Assembly: GCA_026913215.1 (NCBI GenBank)
Contig: JAPTYK010000001.1
Coordinates: 372,001 to 436,000 of the forward strand
Source of the DNA: Streptomyces diastatochromogenes
GTDB lineage: Bacteria; Actinomycetota; Actinomycetes; Streptomycetales; Streptomycetaceae
Direction of reading: 5' to 3'
Length of the DNA: 64,000 nt
Positions 1 to 14,917 of this stretch are shown one piece after another. The notes under the pieces are model-generated. The model worked only from the letters and a program-made list of their open reading frames with translations, did no database searches and was not told the origin of the DNA. Each line of letters begins with the position of its first letter. Within the stretch, counting starts at the first letter, position 1. The position numbers and the translations under genes are program-made.

Positions 1-680
1 TGTCGGGCGTCGACCCGGGCTGGGGCAACGACGTGCTGCCGCTCCTGGTGAGCGGGCTCGCCGCCACGGTGGACGTGATCCGCTGTCAGGAGATCTTCGA
101 CTACTCGACGTACGAGCAGGAGGAGTCGGTCCGCGAGCTGGTGGGGATGGGCCGGCCGATGGAGTACGAGCCGCCCATGCTGTGGCCCTCGGTGCCCACC
201 ATGATCTGGGGCGGGCAGATACGGCTGATGGCCCGCGCGCTCGGGGCCGAGCTCGACGAGATCCGCGAGACGCTGGAGCGGCGTCCGCTGGAGTCCGCGG
301 TGAAGACCCGGACGATGGGCGTCTTCGAGGCGGGCACGCAGGGCGCGGTCCGCTTCGAGGTGCAGGGGATCGTCGGCGGGGAGCCCCGCATCGTGATCGA
401 ACACGTCACCCGCATCCATCCCTCGTGCGCGCCGGACTGGCCGGTGCCGCCGGACGGGGCGGGCGCGCACCGGGTGATCGTCGAGGGCAGTCCCCGGATC
501 GAGGTGACGGTGGCGGCGACCGACGAGGGCGAGAACCGCTCGGCGGGCGGGAACGCCACGGCCGTGGGACGCCTCGTCGGGGCGATCGACTGGCTGGTGG
601 CGGCGGAACCGGGACTGTACGACGCGCTGGACGTGCCGCTGCGGCCGGCGGTCGGGAAGCTGGGAGGGAGAGCACGATGA
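1..680 (+). CDS. NAD(P)H-dependent amine dehydrogenase / DapB-like reductase, C-terminal part
   Basis: The reading frame is open from base 3, so the gene begins before the window and only about 225 C-terminal residues are visible. The segments GVDPGWGNDVLPLL and EIFDYSTYEQ, and the overall pattern, match the dihydrodipicolinate-reductase-like family that includes 2,4-diaminopentanoate dehydrogenases. Those are cytoplasmic NAD(P)H oxidoreductases with a Rossmann N-terminus, which is outside the view here. The frame is intact. Its TGA overlaps the ATG of the next gene (ATGA), so the two are probably translationally coupled. The substrate cannot be deduced. Confidence 0.75.
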   Translation, partial: SGVDPGWGNDVLPLLVSGLAATVDVIRCQEIFDYSTYEQEESVRELVGMGRPMEYEPPMLWPSVPTMIWGGQIRLMARALGAELDEIRETLERRPLESAVKTRTMGVFEAGTQGAVRFEVQGIVGGEPRIVIEHVTRIHPSCAPDWPVPPDGAGAHRVIVEGSPRIEVTVAATDEGENRSAGGNATAVGRLVGAIDWLVAAEPGLYDALDVPLRPAVGKLGGRAR

Positions 681-1165
681 TCATCGACATTCCCGAGGGC
701 CAGGAGCCGATCGGGTACGTGTGGGGCGACATGGTCCCGGAGATCGGGACGGCGGCGGCGAACTTCTCGCTGTCGGTGTACGCCCACACGACCCTGGGGC
801 TGCGCGAGTTCGAGGCGGCCCGGCTGCGGATCGCGCAGATCAACGGCTGCGGCTTCTGTCTGGACTGGCGCACCGACCGGGACGGGGAGAAGGTCGAGGA
901 GGGCTTCGACGGGCTCGTCGCGGCCTGGCGCGAGACGGAGGTCTCGGAGGCCTTCGACGAGCGGACGCGGCTCGCGGCCGAGTACGCGGAGCGGTACGCG
1001 CTCGACCACCACGGCCTGGACGAGGAGTTCTGGGCGCGGATGACGGCGCGGTACAGCCAGGCGGAGATCGTGGAGCTGACGATGAGCCTGGGGTCGTGGC
1101 TGGCGTTCGGGCGGCTCAACCGGGTGCTCGGGCTCGACGAGGTGTGCGTGCTGCCGACGCACTGA
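677..1165 (+). CDS. carboxymuconolactone decarboxylase (AhpD-like) family protein
   Basis: This intact protein of 162 residues has the CMD/AhpD fold pattern, with the redox motif CGFC followed by the conserved LDWRTD segment and a helical C-terminus. AhpD-like members use the CxxC pair for peroxide or alkyl-hydroperoxide reduction, while true CMDs are decarboxylases. The CxxC here favours the first role. The start is the ATG inside the ATGA overlap with the upstream reductase-like gene, so the two likely act together. A strong hairpin directly downstream ends the operon. Confidence 0.82.
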   Translation: MIIDIPEGQEPIGYVWGDMVPEIGTAAANFSLSVYAHTTLGLREFEAARLRIAQINGCGFCLDWRTDRDGEKVEEGFDGLVAAWRETEVSEAFDERTRLAAEYAERYALDHHGLDEEFWARMTARYSQAEIVELTMSLGSWLAFGRLNRVLGLDEVCVLPTH

Positions 1166-1171
1166 GGCACG

Positions 1172-1209
1172 GGGAAGGGCGGGCCGGGGGTTCCCGGCCC
1201 GCCCTTCCC
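1172..1209. terminator. bidirectional hairpin terminator
   Basis: A perfect 17-bp inverted repeat (1172-1188 pairing with 1193-1209) encloses a 4-base loop. It lies between the convergent ends of the CMD gene and the cholesterol oxidase gene. There is no T-run, as is usual in streptomycetes. Confidence 0.8.
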
Positions 1210-1222
1210 GCGTCTCGTGGCG

Positions 1223-2868
<1,646 letters not shown>

Positions 2869-2949
2869 CTGATCTTCCTCACTCGGAAGTGAATGGGAAC
2901 ACGTTCTACGACTGCCCGCCGAGGAAGTCACGAGAAACTGCCGGGTAAC

Positions 2950-4417
2950 TTATGGCCGAACAGGCCCTCTTGATCGCCCCGCGCGCGTCAGGGAGGGCCG
3001 GGCCCGGGGCGCCGGTGAGCCGCTCGGGGTGAGGAGCTCGGCGAGCCGGTGGGCGGGCAGCAGGCCCTTCTCCACGGTGAGTTCGACGACCCCCCGGCCG
3101 GTGGCCAGGGCCTCCTGGGCGATGGCGGTGGCGGCCGTGTAGCCGAGGTGCGGGTTGAGCGCGGTCGCGAGGCCGATGGAGTTCTCCACGGCGGCGCGCA
3201 GCGCCTCGGTGTTGGCGGTGATGCCGGTGACGCAGCGCTCGGCCAGGGTGAGGCAGGCGGCGCGCAGCGAGAGCAGGCTCTGGAGAGGGCGTGGAAGATG
3301 ACCGGCTCGAAGGCGTTGAGCTGGAGCTGTCCCGCCTCCGCCGCCATGGTGATGGTGATGTCGTTGCCGATCACCTCGAAGGCGACCTGGTTCACGACCT
3401 CGGGGATCACCGGGTTGACCTTGCCCGGCATGATGCTCGAACCGGCCTGCACCGGGGCAGGTTGATCTCGCCGAGGCCCGCGCGCGGGCCCGAGGAGAGC
3501 AGCCGCAGGTCGTTGCAGGTCTTGGAGAGCTTGACCGCGATCCGCTTGAGGACGCCGGAGAGCTGGACGAAGGCGCCGCAGTCCTGGGTGGCCTCGATGA
3601 GGTTGGCGGAGGTCACGAGCGGCAGGCCGGTCAGTCCGGCGAGCTCGCGGCGCGCGGTCTCGGCGTAGCCGGGGGCGGCGTTGAGGCCGGTGCCGATGGC
3701 GGTGGCCCCGAGGTTGATCTCGTGGATGAGCTCGATCGCCTCGGCGAGCCGGCCGCGGTCCTCCTCCAGCATCACGGCGTACGTGGAGAACTCCTGGCCC
3801 AGCGTCATGGGCACCGCGTCCTGGAGCTGGGTGCGGCCCATCTTCACGACCTCGCGGAACTCCAGGGCCTTGGCGGCGAAGGCGTCCTGGAGGACGGCCA
3901 TGGCCTTGAGGAGCTCGCGGGCGGCGCCGATCGCGGCGATGCGGATCGCGGTCGGGTAGACGTCGTTGGTGGACTGGCCGAGGTTGACGTCCTCGTTGGG
4001 GTGGAGGTGCGCGTAGTCGCCCTTGGCGTGGCCGAGGAGCTCCAGGGCCCGGTTGGCGACGACCTCGTTGGCGTTCATGTTGGTGGAGGTGCCCGCGCCG
4101 CCCTGGACGACGTCCACGACGAACTGGTCGTGGAGGCGTCCCGTACGGATCTCCCGGCAGGCGCCGGCGATGGCGGCGGCCTTGTCGGAGGGGAGCAGCC
4201 CGAGCTCCTCGTTGGCGCGGGCGGCGGCCTCCTTGACGGCGGCGAGCGCGTCGACCAGGAGGGGGTAGACGGAGATGGGCGTGCCGGTGATGGCGAAGTT
4301 CTCGGTGGCGCGCAGGGTGTGGACGCCCCAGTAGGCGTCGGCGGGAACGTCCCGGTCGCCGAGCAGATCGTGCTCGCGGCGGACGGGGAGGCCGTGCGGG
4401 GCCGGTGCGGGAACCAT
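2950..4417 (-). CDS. aspA: aspartate ammonia-lyase, frameshifted in this sequence
   Basis: The enzyme converts L-aspartate to fumarate and ammonia in the cytoplasm. It belongs to the class II fumarase/aspartase superfamily. Visible landmarks are [45 protein letters not shown] and the signature [12 protein letters not shown]. The start is the ATG at 4417. The frame changes near 3463 and 3285, each consistent with a single lost base, and the last residues are uncertain because of another likely slip near 3030, so the stop is approximate. Length is close to the usual 470 residues. It lies downstream of asparaginase, which supplies its substrate. Confidence 0.87.
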
Positions 4418-4529
4418 GAGGGGCGTCCTTGGACAGAGGGGAGGGTGGGGTGCGGCGGCCGGTTCCGGGCACGGCGGAGCCGCCGCCCGGCGCGCGGGGC
4501 GCCGGTGGAGCGGGTGGAGCGGGTTGATT

Positions 4530-4570
4530 CCGGCTCGCGGACGGGCGGGGGTGCGCCGTCCGCGAGCCGG
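4530..4570 (-). terminator. hairpin terminator after asparaginase gene
   Basis: A perfect 15-bp inverted repeat (4530-4544 with 4556-4570) with an 11-base loop lies just behind the asparaginase stop codon and before the aspA start. It suggests that aspA is partly uncoupled from the gene upstream. Confidence 0.65.
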
Positions 4571-4584
4571 GGTTCCGGGCGCCG

Positions 4585-5701
4585 TCAGGCGCGGGCCGCG
4601 ACCGCCGAGGCCGAGCGGGAGTGGCCGGTGGCGAGGGCTGGCTCGTCGCGAACCGGGCCTTCGAGGAGGCGGCGCAGGAGGGCGGTGCCCTGGGCGGGGT
4701 CGCCCGCGCCGGTGCCGGCTTCGGCGAGGAGGGTGGCGAGGAGGGCGATGCGGGCCTGGCCGCCCGGAGGGTGCCGGTGAGCAGGGCGCCGGCGGCGACC
4801 AGGTCGACCGCGCCGCCGCCGGTGTAGATCTCGGCTAGCGGGCCCGCGGGACGCGGGTGGTGACGGCGACGAGGACGCCCTTGGCGACCGCGTCCGCGAC
4901 GGCGGCGGCGATCTCGGGGTGGCGTTGCCCGCGCCGGTGGCGACGAGGACGATGCCCTTGGCTCCGGCGGAGACGGCGGCGTTCAGGAGGAACGGGTCGC
5001 CGTCGGAGTGGTGCGTGATGATGTCGACGCGGGGCGGCGGGTGGCGTCGGGGCCGGTCGCCCTGGGGTCCGCGGTCCGCGCGGCGGCCGGCAGGGGCAGC
5101 GGGCGGGGCGCTCCGGCTGCCGCTCGATGTCGACGCGGGAGAACCCGACGCGGCCGAGGCGCTCGGCGGAGGGGTCGGAGAAGGCGTCGGCGGCGAGGGT
5201 CTGGGTCTTCACGGTGCCGCGCGCCGCGTGGACGCGCCCGTCGAAGACGACGAGGACGCCGAGGTCGCGGACGGAGGCGGCGACCTGGAGCGCGTCGTAG
5301 AGGTTGCCGGGGCCGTCGCCGTCGCCGGTGCCGAAGGGGCGCTGGGCGCCGGTGAGGACGACCGGGCGGGGGTCGGTGTGGTGCAGGTCCAGGAGGAAGG
5401 CCGTCTCCTCCAGGGTGTCGGTGCCGTGGGTGACGACGATGCCGTCGACGCCGGGGTCGGCGAGGGTCTCGTGGACCGTGCGCAGCAGGGCGAGCTGGTG
5501 GGCCGAGGTCATGCGGGAGCTGTTCACGTTGAACAGGTCGACGACCTCGACGGTGACGTCCTCGGGGAGGGGGGCGGTGGCCAGGACGTCGTCGCCCGAG
5601 GCGTCGGCCGCGTAGCCGGTGCCCTGCCAGCGGCTGGCGATCGTGCCGCCGGTGCTGATGACGACGATCCGGCGCGCTCCCCCGTCGTTCGTCCGCTTCA
5701 T
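4585..5701 (-). CDS. ansA: L-asparaginase, frameshifted in this sequence
   Basis: The enzyme hydrolyses asparagine to aspartate and ammonia. The N-terminus carries the first active-site motif STGGTIAS, and [11 protein letters not shown] carries the second catalytic Thr-Asp pair. [10 protein letters not shown] is also typical. No signal peptide is seen, so a cytoplasmic enzyme is likely. The first 200 residues are uninterrupted. Several single-base slips occur between about 4850 and 5110 and again near the end, but homologous segments ([27 protein letters not shown]) continue in shifted frames to a stop at 4585. It is divergent from an AsnC/Lrp regulator. Confidence 0.87.
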
Positions 5702-5819
5702 GCCTGCCGCCCTCACTCCGTACCCATTTCGTCTGCGCTCGCAACGATAGGACAGGAGGCGCGCAAGGCGATTGCGAAATCGGCCCCTCGTTTGTTTCAT
5801 CGTGGTAGATAATTGCGCC
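5702..5819. promoter_or_regulatory. divergent control region with CGCAA/TTGCG sites
   Basis: The 118-bp gap between the asparaginase gene and the AsnC-type regulator holds a perfect inverted repeat CGCAA-GGCGA-TTGCG at 5762-5776. Further half sites are CGCAA at 5740-5744 and TTGCG at 5813-5817. Lrp/AsnC proteins usually bind several phased half sites next to their own gene, so these are good candidate operators. This is an inference from position and symmetry. Confidence 0.5.
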
Positions 5820-6284
5820 ATGGACCGAATCGATCTCCATATCTTGCGCGAGCTCCAGAACGACGGCCGGCTGAGCAACCAGGAGCTGGCCCAGCGGGTC
5901 GGGCTCAGCCCCTCCCCCTGTCTGCGCCGGGTGCGCCAGCTGGAGCAGGACGGGGTGATCCGGGGCTACCGGGCGGTCATCGACCCGGAGGCGGTGGGGC
6001 GCGGCTTCGAGGTCCTCGTCTCGGTGGAGGTGCGCCGGGACCGCGAGACGGTGGAGGCCTTCGAGGAGGCGCTCCAGGACGTGCCGGACGTGATCGAGGC
6101 GTACCGGCTGTTCGGGAGCCCCGGCTGTCTGCTGCGGATCGCGGTGGCGGACCTCGCGGCGTACGAGCGGCTGTGGATCGAGCGGCTGACGACGCTGGCC
6201 GGGGTCACCGAGGTGAACTCGCAGATCATCATGAAGCGGATCAAGGAGCCGAAGGGGATGCCGGTGGACGTCCGGGGCGCCTGA
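5820..6284 (+). CDS. Lrp/AsnC family transcriptional regulator
   Basis: This intact protein of 154 residues has an N-terminal winged helix (DRIDLHILRELQNDGRLS, then the recognition segment SPSPCLRRVRQLE) and a C-terminal RAM ligand-binding domain ending in VNSQIIMKRIKEP. The start at 5820 (MDRIDLHIL) is chosen over an upstream start because the family normally begins here. It is divergent from asparaginase and aspartase, so asparagine or aspartate catabolism is the likely target. That link is inferred from position. Confidence 0.88.
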   Translation: MDRIDLHILRELQNDGRLSNQELAQRVGLSPSPCLRRVRQLEQDGVIRGYRAVIDPEAVGRGFEVLVSVEVRRDRETVEAFEEALQDVPDVIEAYRLFGSPGCLLRIAVADLAAYERLWIERLTTLAGVTEVNSQIIMKRIKEPKGMPVDVRGA

Positions 6285-6285
6285 G

Positions 6286-6306
6286 CCCCTGACGGGCCCT
6301 CAGGGG
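6286..6306. terminator. hairpin behind the AsnC-type gene
   Basis: CCCCTGA at 6286-6292 pairs with TCAGGGG at 6300-6306 around a 7-base loop, immediately after the regulator stop codon. Confidence 0.5.
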
Positions 6307-6485
6307 GGAGTCGACGCGGTTGCGCCGTATGCGAGAACGTCACGGAACAGCCTCCTCTCCGTTACATGACAGGTACCTGACGTGTGCCACTCTCCCGGTG
6401 ACAGGCAGTCAACACGCGTAGACAACGGTTCCGTCGAGCCGGCACCCGTCGTCCCGCGCGTACCGTCCCCGGGAAAGGGCCCCCC

Positions 6486-7289
6486 ATGTCCGTTGCGCGG
6501 ACCCACAGTTGGAAGGTGTGGGCGGCGGCCGCCGCCGCCACCCTCGTCGGCGTCACGCTCCCCACGGTCGCCGCGACTCCCGCGAGCGCCACGACCACGG
6601 CGTACGACTCCACGTACTACAAGGACGCCATCGGCAAGACCGGCACGAGCCTCAAGGCCTCGCTGCACACCATCATCAGCAGCCAGAGCAAGATCTCGTA
6701 CGACGCGGTCTGGAACGCGCTGAAGGCCACCGACCAGGACCCGAACAACGCCAACAACGTGCTCCTGCTCTACAGCGGCGTCTCGCGCAGCAAGTCCCTC
6801 AACGGGGGCTCCGTCGGCGACTGGAACCGCGAGCACACCTGGGCCCAGTCCCACGGCAACTTCGGCACCTCGGCCGGCCCCGGCACCGACCTGCACCACC
6901 TGCGCGCCTGTGACGTCCAGGTCAACAGCATCCGCGGCAACAAGGACTGGGACAACGGCGGCTCCCCGGTCAGCGGCGCGCCCGGCGCCTACACGGACAG
7001 CGACTCCTTCGAACCGCGCGACGCGGACAAGGGCGACGTGGCCCGCATGATCCTCTACATGGCCGTCCGCTACGAGGGCGACGACGGCTGGCCCGACCTG
7101 GAGCCCGACGAGTCCTCCAACAACGGCAGCACGCCCTTCCACGGCCGCCTCTCGGTCCTGAAGCAGTGGAACGAGCAGGACCCGCCGAGCGCCTTCGAGG
7201 AGCGCCGCAACGACGTCATCTACAACACCTACCAGCACAACCGGAACCCGTTCATCGACCACCCGGAGTGGGTCGAGGCGATCTGGTAG
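6486..7289 (+). CDS. secreted endonuclease I family nuclease
   Basis: This intact protein of 267 residues starts with a Sec-type signal peptide (about residues 1-36, ending near ATPASA). The EndA/endonuclease I domain follows, with the His-containing catalytic motif NREHTWAQSHG, then DLHHLRACDVQVNSIRGN. These enzymes cut DNA or RNA nonspecifically outside the cell, which suits nutrient scavenging. The start ATG at 6486 follows GGGAAAGGG. The gene stands alone between two hairpins. A 10-bp palindrome CAGGTACCTG lies at 6370-6379 in its upstream region. Confidence 0.9.
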   Translation: MSVARTHSWKVWAAAAAATLVGVTLPTVAATPASATTTAYDSTYYKDAIGKTGTSLKASLHTIISSQSKISYDAVWNALKATDQDPNNANNVLLLYSGVSRSKSLNGGSVGDWNREHTWAQSHGNFGTSAGPGTDLHHLRACDVQVNSIRGNKDWDNGGSPVSGAPGAYTDSDSFEPRDADKGDVARMILYMAVRYEGDDGWPDLEPDESSNNGSTPFHGRLSVLKQWNEQDPPSAFEERRNDVIYNTYQHNRNPFIDHPEWVEAIW

Positions 7290-7314
7290 CCCAGACGCGA
7301 CGCGAGAAGCGACG

Positions 7315-7349
7315 GAGCCGGGCCGGGTACGACATACCTGGCCCGGCTC
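7315..7349. terminator. hairpin terminator behind the endonuclease gene
   Basis: Bases 7315-7329 pair with 7335-7349 (15 pairs, one G-T wobble) around the loop CGACA, just after the nuclease stop codon. Confidence 0.8.
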
Positions 7350-7435
7350 CCCGCTTCCGGGGCCTTCAAACGCGAAATCCCGGATGTTCTCACGTTCTTG
7401 AGATGTAGCCTCCGGCAACCAAGAGGCGTTATCCA

Positions 7436-7450
7436 CCCGTTATAAACGGG
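7436..7450. promoter_or_regulatory. candidate operator upstream of ectA
   Basis: CCCGTT-ATA-AACGGG is a perfect 6-bp inverted repeat centred on a TATAAA-like core, about 150 bases before the ectA start. Its position in the only sizeable gap before the operon makes it a candidate site for osmotic control. The binding protein is unknown. Confidence 0.35.
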
Positions 7451-7599
7451 CAGTTCGCCCGAATTAATCCCTGTTTTCCATGCGCGCGGAGGGAGATTCC
7501 CGGCACGGACGACATCGGCGCACCTATCACATCCCGAACGCCTCGAACAAGATCTTCGCACCAGGAAGTTCCACGGTCGGCTCGGTAGCTTCGGCGCCC

Positions 7600-10846
<3,247 letters not shown>

Positions 10847-10850
<4 letters not shown>

Positions 10851-11734
10851 CGCTCGGCCGCCGCGGCTTCCTCACCGGGGCGGCCCTCCTCGGCGGTCTC
10901 GCCCTGCCCGCGTGCACCCGCACCCGGGCGGGGACGGAGCGCCCGGCGACGACGGAAGCTCCTCGCGCGCCTGCGGGAACAGGGCTTCGTGCGGGTGGGC
11001 TTCGCCGGCGAGGCGCCGTACGGCTTCCAGGACGGCGGCGAGCTCGTCGGCGAGGCCCCGACCCTGCACCGCGAGATATTCACGGCCCTCGGCGTGCGCG
11101 AACTGCGCCCGACGCTCACCGAGTTCGGCGCGCTGATCCCCGGGCTCCTCGCCGGCCGGTTCGACGTCGTCAGCGCGGGCATGTCGATCACGCCGGAGCG
11201 CTGCGCCAAGGTGATCTTCTCCGAGCCGGAGTTCGTCTCCCCACCGCCCTGATGGTCCGCAAGGGCAACCCGAAGGGGCTGGGCGATCTGGGGTCCTGCG
11301 CGGCGAAGGGCGCCACCGTCGGGGTGCTCACCGCCGCGGTGGAGGCGTCGTTCGCGAAGGCGGCGGGCGTGCCGGACGGGTCGGTGAAGACCCTAGCCAA
11401 ACAGCAGGACGGGCTCGACGCCCTCCTCGCCGGCCGGATCGACGCCTTCGCGCTGACCGCCATCTCCCTGCGCTGGCTCGCCCGGACGAACGCGGGCGCG
11501 CCGGTGGAGGTGGGCGAGGCGTTCGTCCCGACGGTCGGCGGGGCACGGCAGCTCGGCGCGGGCGGGGCCGTGTTCCGGCCCGGGGCGGACGGGCTGCGGA
11601 ACGCCTTCGACCACGAACTCCGGAAGATCACGGGCTCCCCCGAGCGGTTCGTCGGGCTCGTCGGGAAGTACGGCTTCACCGCCCGCGAGGTGCCGCCCCG
11701 TTCGCTGCGGACCGCCGACCTGTGCACCGGGTGA
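10847..11734 (+). CDS. ehuB: ectoine/hydroxyectoine ABC transporter substrate-binding lipoprotein (EhuB-like), frameshifted
   Basis: The protein starts with a twin-arginine-like RRGFLTG and a lipobox LPAC, so it is an exported lipoprotein. A type 3 solute-binding domain follows (VRVGFAGEAPYGFQ, FDVVSAGMSITPERC, DALLAGRIDAFALTA). The frame changes near 10945 and 11245, probably one missing base each. The ATGA overlap with ectD, and the permeases and ATPase that follow, point to import of ectoine or hydroxyectoine. This assignment rests on the neighbourhood and on family resemblance to EhuB. Confidence 0.82.
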
Positions 11735-11746
11735 GGGGCGGCGGGA

Positions 11747-12438
11747 GTGACTGACGCCCGGCCCGTCGCGGCCGGGTTCCTGCCCGAGCTGCGGCGCGCG
11801 CTCCCCGGCTCGCCGAGGGCTCCTCGTCACGGCGGAGGCCACGGTGCTCGGCGCCGCGCTCGCCCTGGTCCTCGCGTACGTCCTCGGGCTGCTCTCCCGG
11901 TCGGCACGGCTGCCGGTGCGGGGCGGGGCCCGCCTCGTCGTGGAGTTCTTCCGGGGACCTCACTGTACGTGCAGCTGTTCTGGCTGTTCTTCGCGCTGCC
12001 GATGGTCGGCTTCCGGCTCGAACCGCTCGCCTGCGCGGTGCTCGCGCTCGGCCTCAACTACGGGGCGTACGGCGCCGAGGTCGTGCGGGGCGCGGTGGCG
12101 GCGGTCCCCGGGCCCAGACCGAGGCGGGGATCGCGCTCGGCATGGGGGCGGGGCTGCGGCTGCGGCGGATCGTCCTGCCGCAGGCGCACGCCCTGATGGT
12201 CGCGCCGTTCAAGAACCTGCTCGTGCAGCTCCTGAAGGCGACGCCGCTGCTCTCCCTGGTCACGGTCCCCGACCTCACCTTCCAGATCGACCAGCTGCGC
12301 TCGTCGACGGGCGCGACGGCCGCCTCCTATCTGCTGCTCCTCGGGCTCTACTTCGCCATGGCCGTCGGCCTGAGCCTCCTCATGAACGCCCTGGAGCGGG
12401 CGGCGAAGGCCCGGCTCGGGCAGGAAGGCGGTGCCTGA
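11747..12438 (+). CDS. ehuC: ectoine/hydroxyectoine ABC transporter permease (EhuC-like), frameshifted
   Basis: This is a HisM/GlnP-type inner-membrane permease of about 230 residues. It has hydrophobic segments VLGAALALVLAYVLGLL and LYVQLFWLFFALP, and a C-terminal EAA loop ending in RRIVLPQA that contacts the ATPase. The start is GTG at 11747. Slips occur near 11815, 11957 and 12112, and the protein continues across them. The stop overlaps the ehuD start by one base. Confidence 0.82.
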
Positions 12439-13062
12439 TGTGGGACGGGGAGGCGGCCCGGGCCGCGCTGCCCGCCGTACTGGAGGGGTTCGGCGTCACC
12501 GTCCTGGCCACCGTGCCGGCGTTCGCCGTCGCCATGGTCCTCGGGCTCGTCCTCGCCCTCGTCCAGCGGGCGGGCCCCGCCTGGCTGGCGCTCCCGGTGC
12601 GCGGGGCGGCCGCGTTCGTCCGCACGACGCCGCTCCTGGTGCAGCTGTTCGCGGCCTGGGTCCTCGTGCCCGCGCTGGACGCGCCGGTGCTCGGCGTCCT
12701 GGTGCTCGGCACGCACTACGCCACGTACCTCTCCGAGGTGTACCGGACGGGCATCGACGCCGTGCCGAAGGGGCAGTGGGAGGCATGCACGGCGCTGTCG
12801 CTGCCGCGCCGGCGGGTGTGGCGGGCGGTGGTGCTGCCGCAGGCCGTACGCAACGTGCTGCCGCCGCTCGGCAACTACGCGGTGTCCATGTTCAAGGAGA
12901 CGCCCCTGCTCTCGGTGATCACCGTGCACGAGATGGTCCACGAGGCGAACACCTTCGGCAGTACCCACTTCGCCTATCTGGAGAGCTTCACCCTGGCCGC
13001 CGGGGTGTTCCTGCTCGCGAGCTGGCCGACGTCCGTGCTCGTACGACGACTGGAGGCACGCC

Positions 13063-13073
<11 letters not shown>
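12438..13073 (+). CDS. ehuD: ectoine/hydroxyectoine ABC transporter permease (EhuD-like)
   Basis: This intact protein of 211 residues is the second permease of the uptake system. It belongs to the HisM/GlnP family, with hydrophobic helices and the EAA-type loop (WEACTALSLPRRRVWRAVVLPQA). FVRTTPLLVQLF is a family motif. The ATG at 12438 overlaps the ehuC stop (TGATG). Its 3' end overlaps the TTG start of ehuA by 11 bases. Confidence 0.87.
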
Positions 13074-13872
<799 letters not shown>

Positions 13873-13875
13873 CGG

Positions 13876-14744
13876 TCAGCCGCCCCCGCCCCGGCCATTC
13901 CCTCCCGCAGCCGGTCCAGGCTCCGGGCCAGGAGCCGCGAGACGTGCATCTGGGACACCCCCAGGCGCTCGCCTATCCGGGTCTGGGTCAGCTCCTCGAC
14001 GAAGCGCAGGTGCAGCAGCAGCCGGTCGCGCTCGTCGAGGGCCATCACGAGCGGGGCGAGGGTGTGGAAGTCCTCGAAGAGCGCGAGCGCCGGGTCCTCC
14101 TCGCCGATCAGGTCGGCCAGGGCCGCGTCGTCGCTCTCGTCGCCATCGCCGCCGATCGCGGCGTCCAGGGACGCCGACCGATAGCCGTTCGCGGCCAGCT
14201 GGGCCTCGACCACCTCCTCCTCGGACAGGTCCATGACGGGCGCCAGTTCCGCGACCCGGGGCGCGCGGCCCAGCCGCGAGCTCAGCTCGTCGGTCGCCTT
14301 CGCCAGTTCCACGCGCGCCTCCTGGAGCCGGCGCGGGACGTGGACCGCCCAGGAGGTGTCGCGGAAGAACCGCTTGATCTCGCCCACGATGTACGGCACC
14401 GCGAAGGTGGTGAACTCCACCTCGCGGGACAGGTCGAAGCGGTCGATCGCCTTGATGAGGCCGACCATGCCGACCTGGACGATGTCCTCCCTCTCCTCGG
14501 GCCGCCCGCGGAAGCGGCCGGCCGCGTACCGCACGAGCGTCATGTTCATCTCGATCAGGGTGCTCCGGACGTACTGGTGCCCCTCGGTGCCCTCCTCCCG
14601 CGCCGCGAGCTCGCGGAGGAACACCCTCGACAGGGCGCGCGCGTCCCGGGGCGCGACCTCGTGGGGGACCGCGATGTCGGGCAGGCCCTCCCCCGTACCG
14701 CTCGTCACGTACGTCTCCGTCGCCTCGGCCACCTCGATCCGCAC
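13876..14744 (-). CDS. SigB/SigF-type RNA polymerase sigma factor
   Basis: The protein of about 289 residues has sigma region 2 (EREDIVQVGMVGLIKAIDRF, then FTTFAVPYIVGEIKRFFRD), region 3 (RRLQEARVELAKATDEL) and region 4 (RLLLHLRFVEELTQTRIGE, then GVSQMHVSRLLARSL). This is the group 3 SigB/F/G pattern used for stress and development. The GTG start at 14744 sits 8 bases behind AAGGAGG. The frame as given runs past the natural end. One added G near 13885 gives a stop at 13876, exactly abutting ehuA, so a slip is likely. Confidence 0.87.
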
Positions 14745-14917
14745 GGGGACGACCTCCTTCTGCTCTCTCGTCCGTTCGGCGGTCCCGGTCCGCGTACCCG
14801 CTCCGCGCCGGGGCACTCCCTGCTCCCCGGTGCGCGCCGCGTCCGAGGCATCACCCGGGCCTGGGCGGGCAGGCGAGTCCCATCACCCTCCGACGCACAG
14901 GAAGAAAGGGACCCGCG

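Larger units (their letters stand above)
7290..7599. other. intergenic control region upstream of the ectoine operon
   Basis: This 310-bp gap holds the endonuclease terminator (7315-7349) and then a relatively AT-rich stretch expected to carry the ect promoter. The inverted repeat at 7436-7450 is described separately. I see no gene in it and no RNA structure I can name. Confidence 0.6.

Noticed and set aside
6300..7436. Long open frame on the minus strand across the endonuclease gene
   Set aside because: It is an antisense shadow of a clearly recognised gene. High GC content leaves long stop-free frames on the opposite strand throughout this window, and it shows no family motif.
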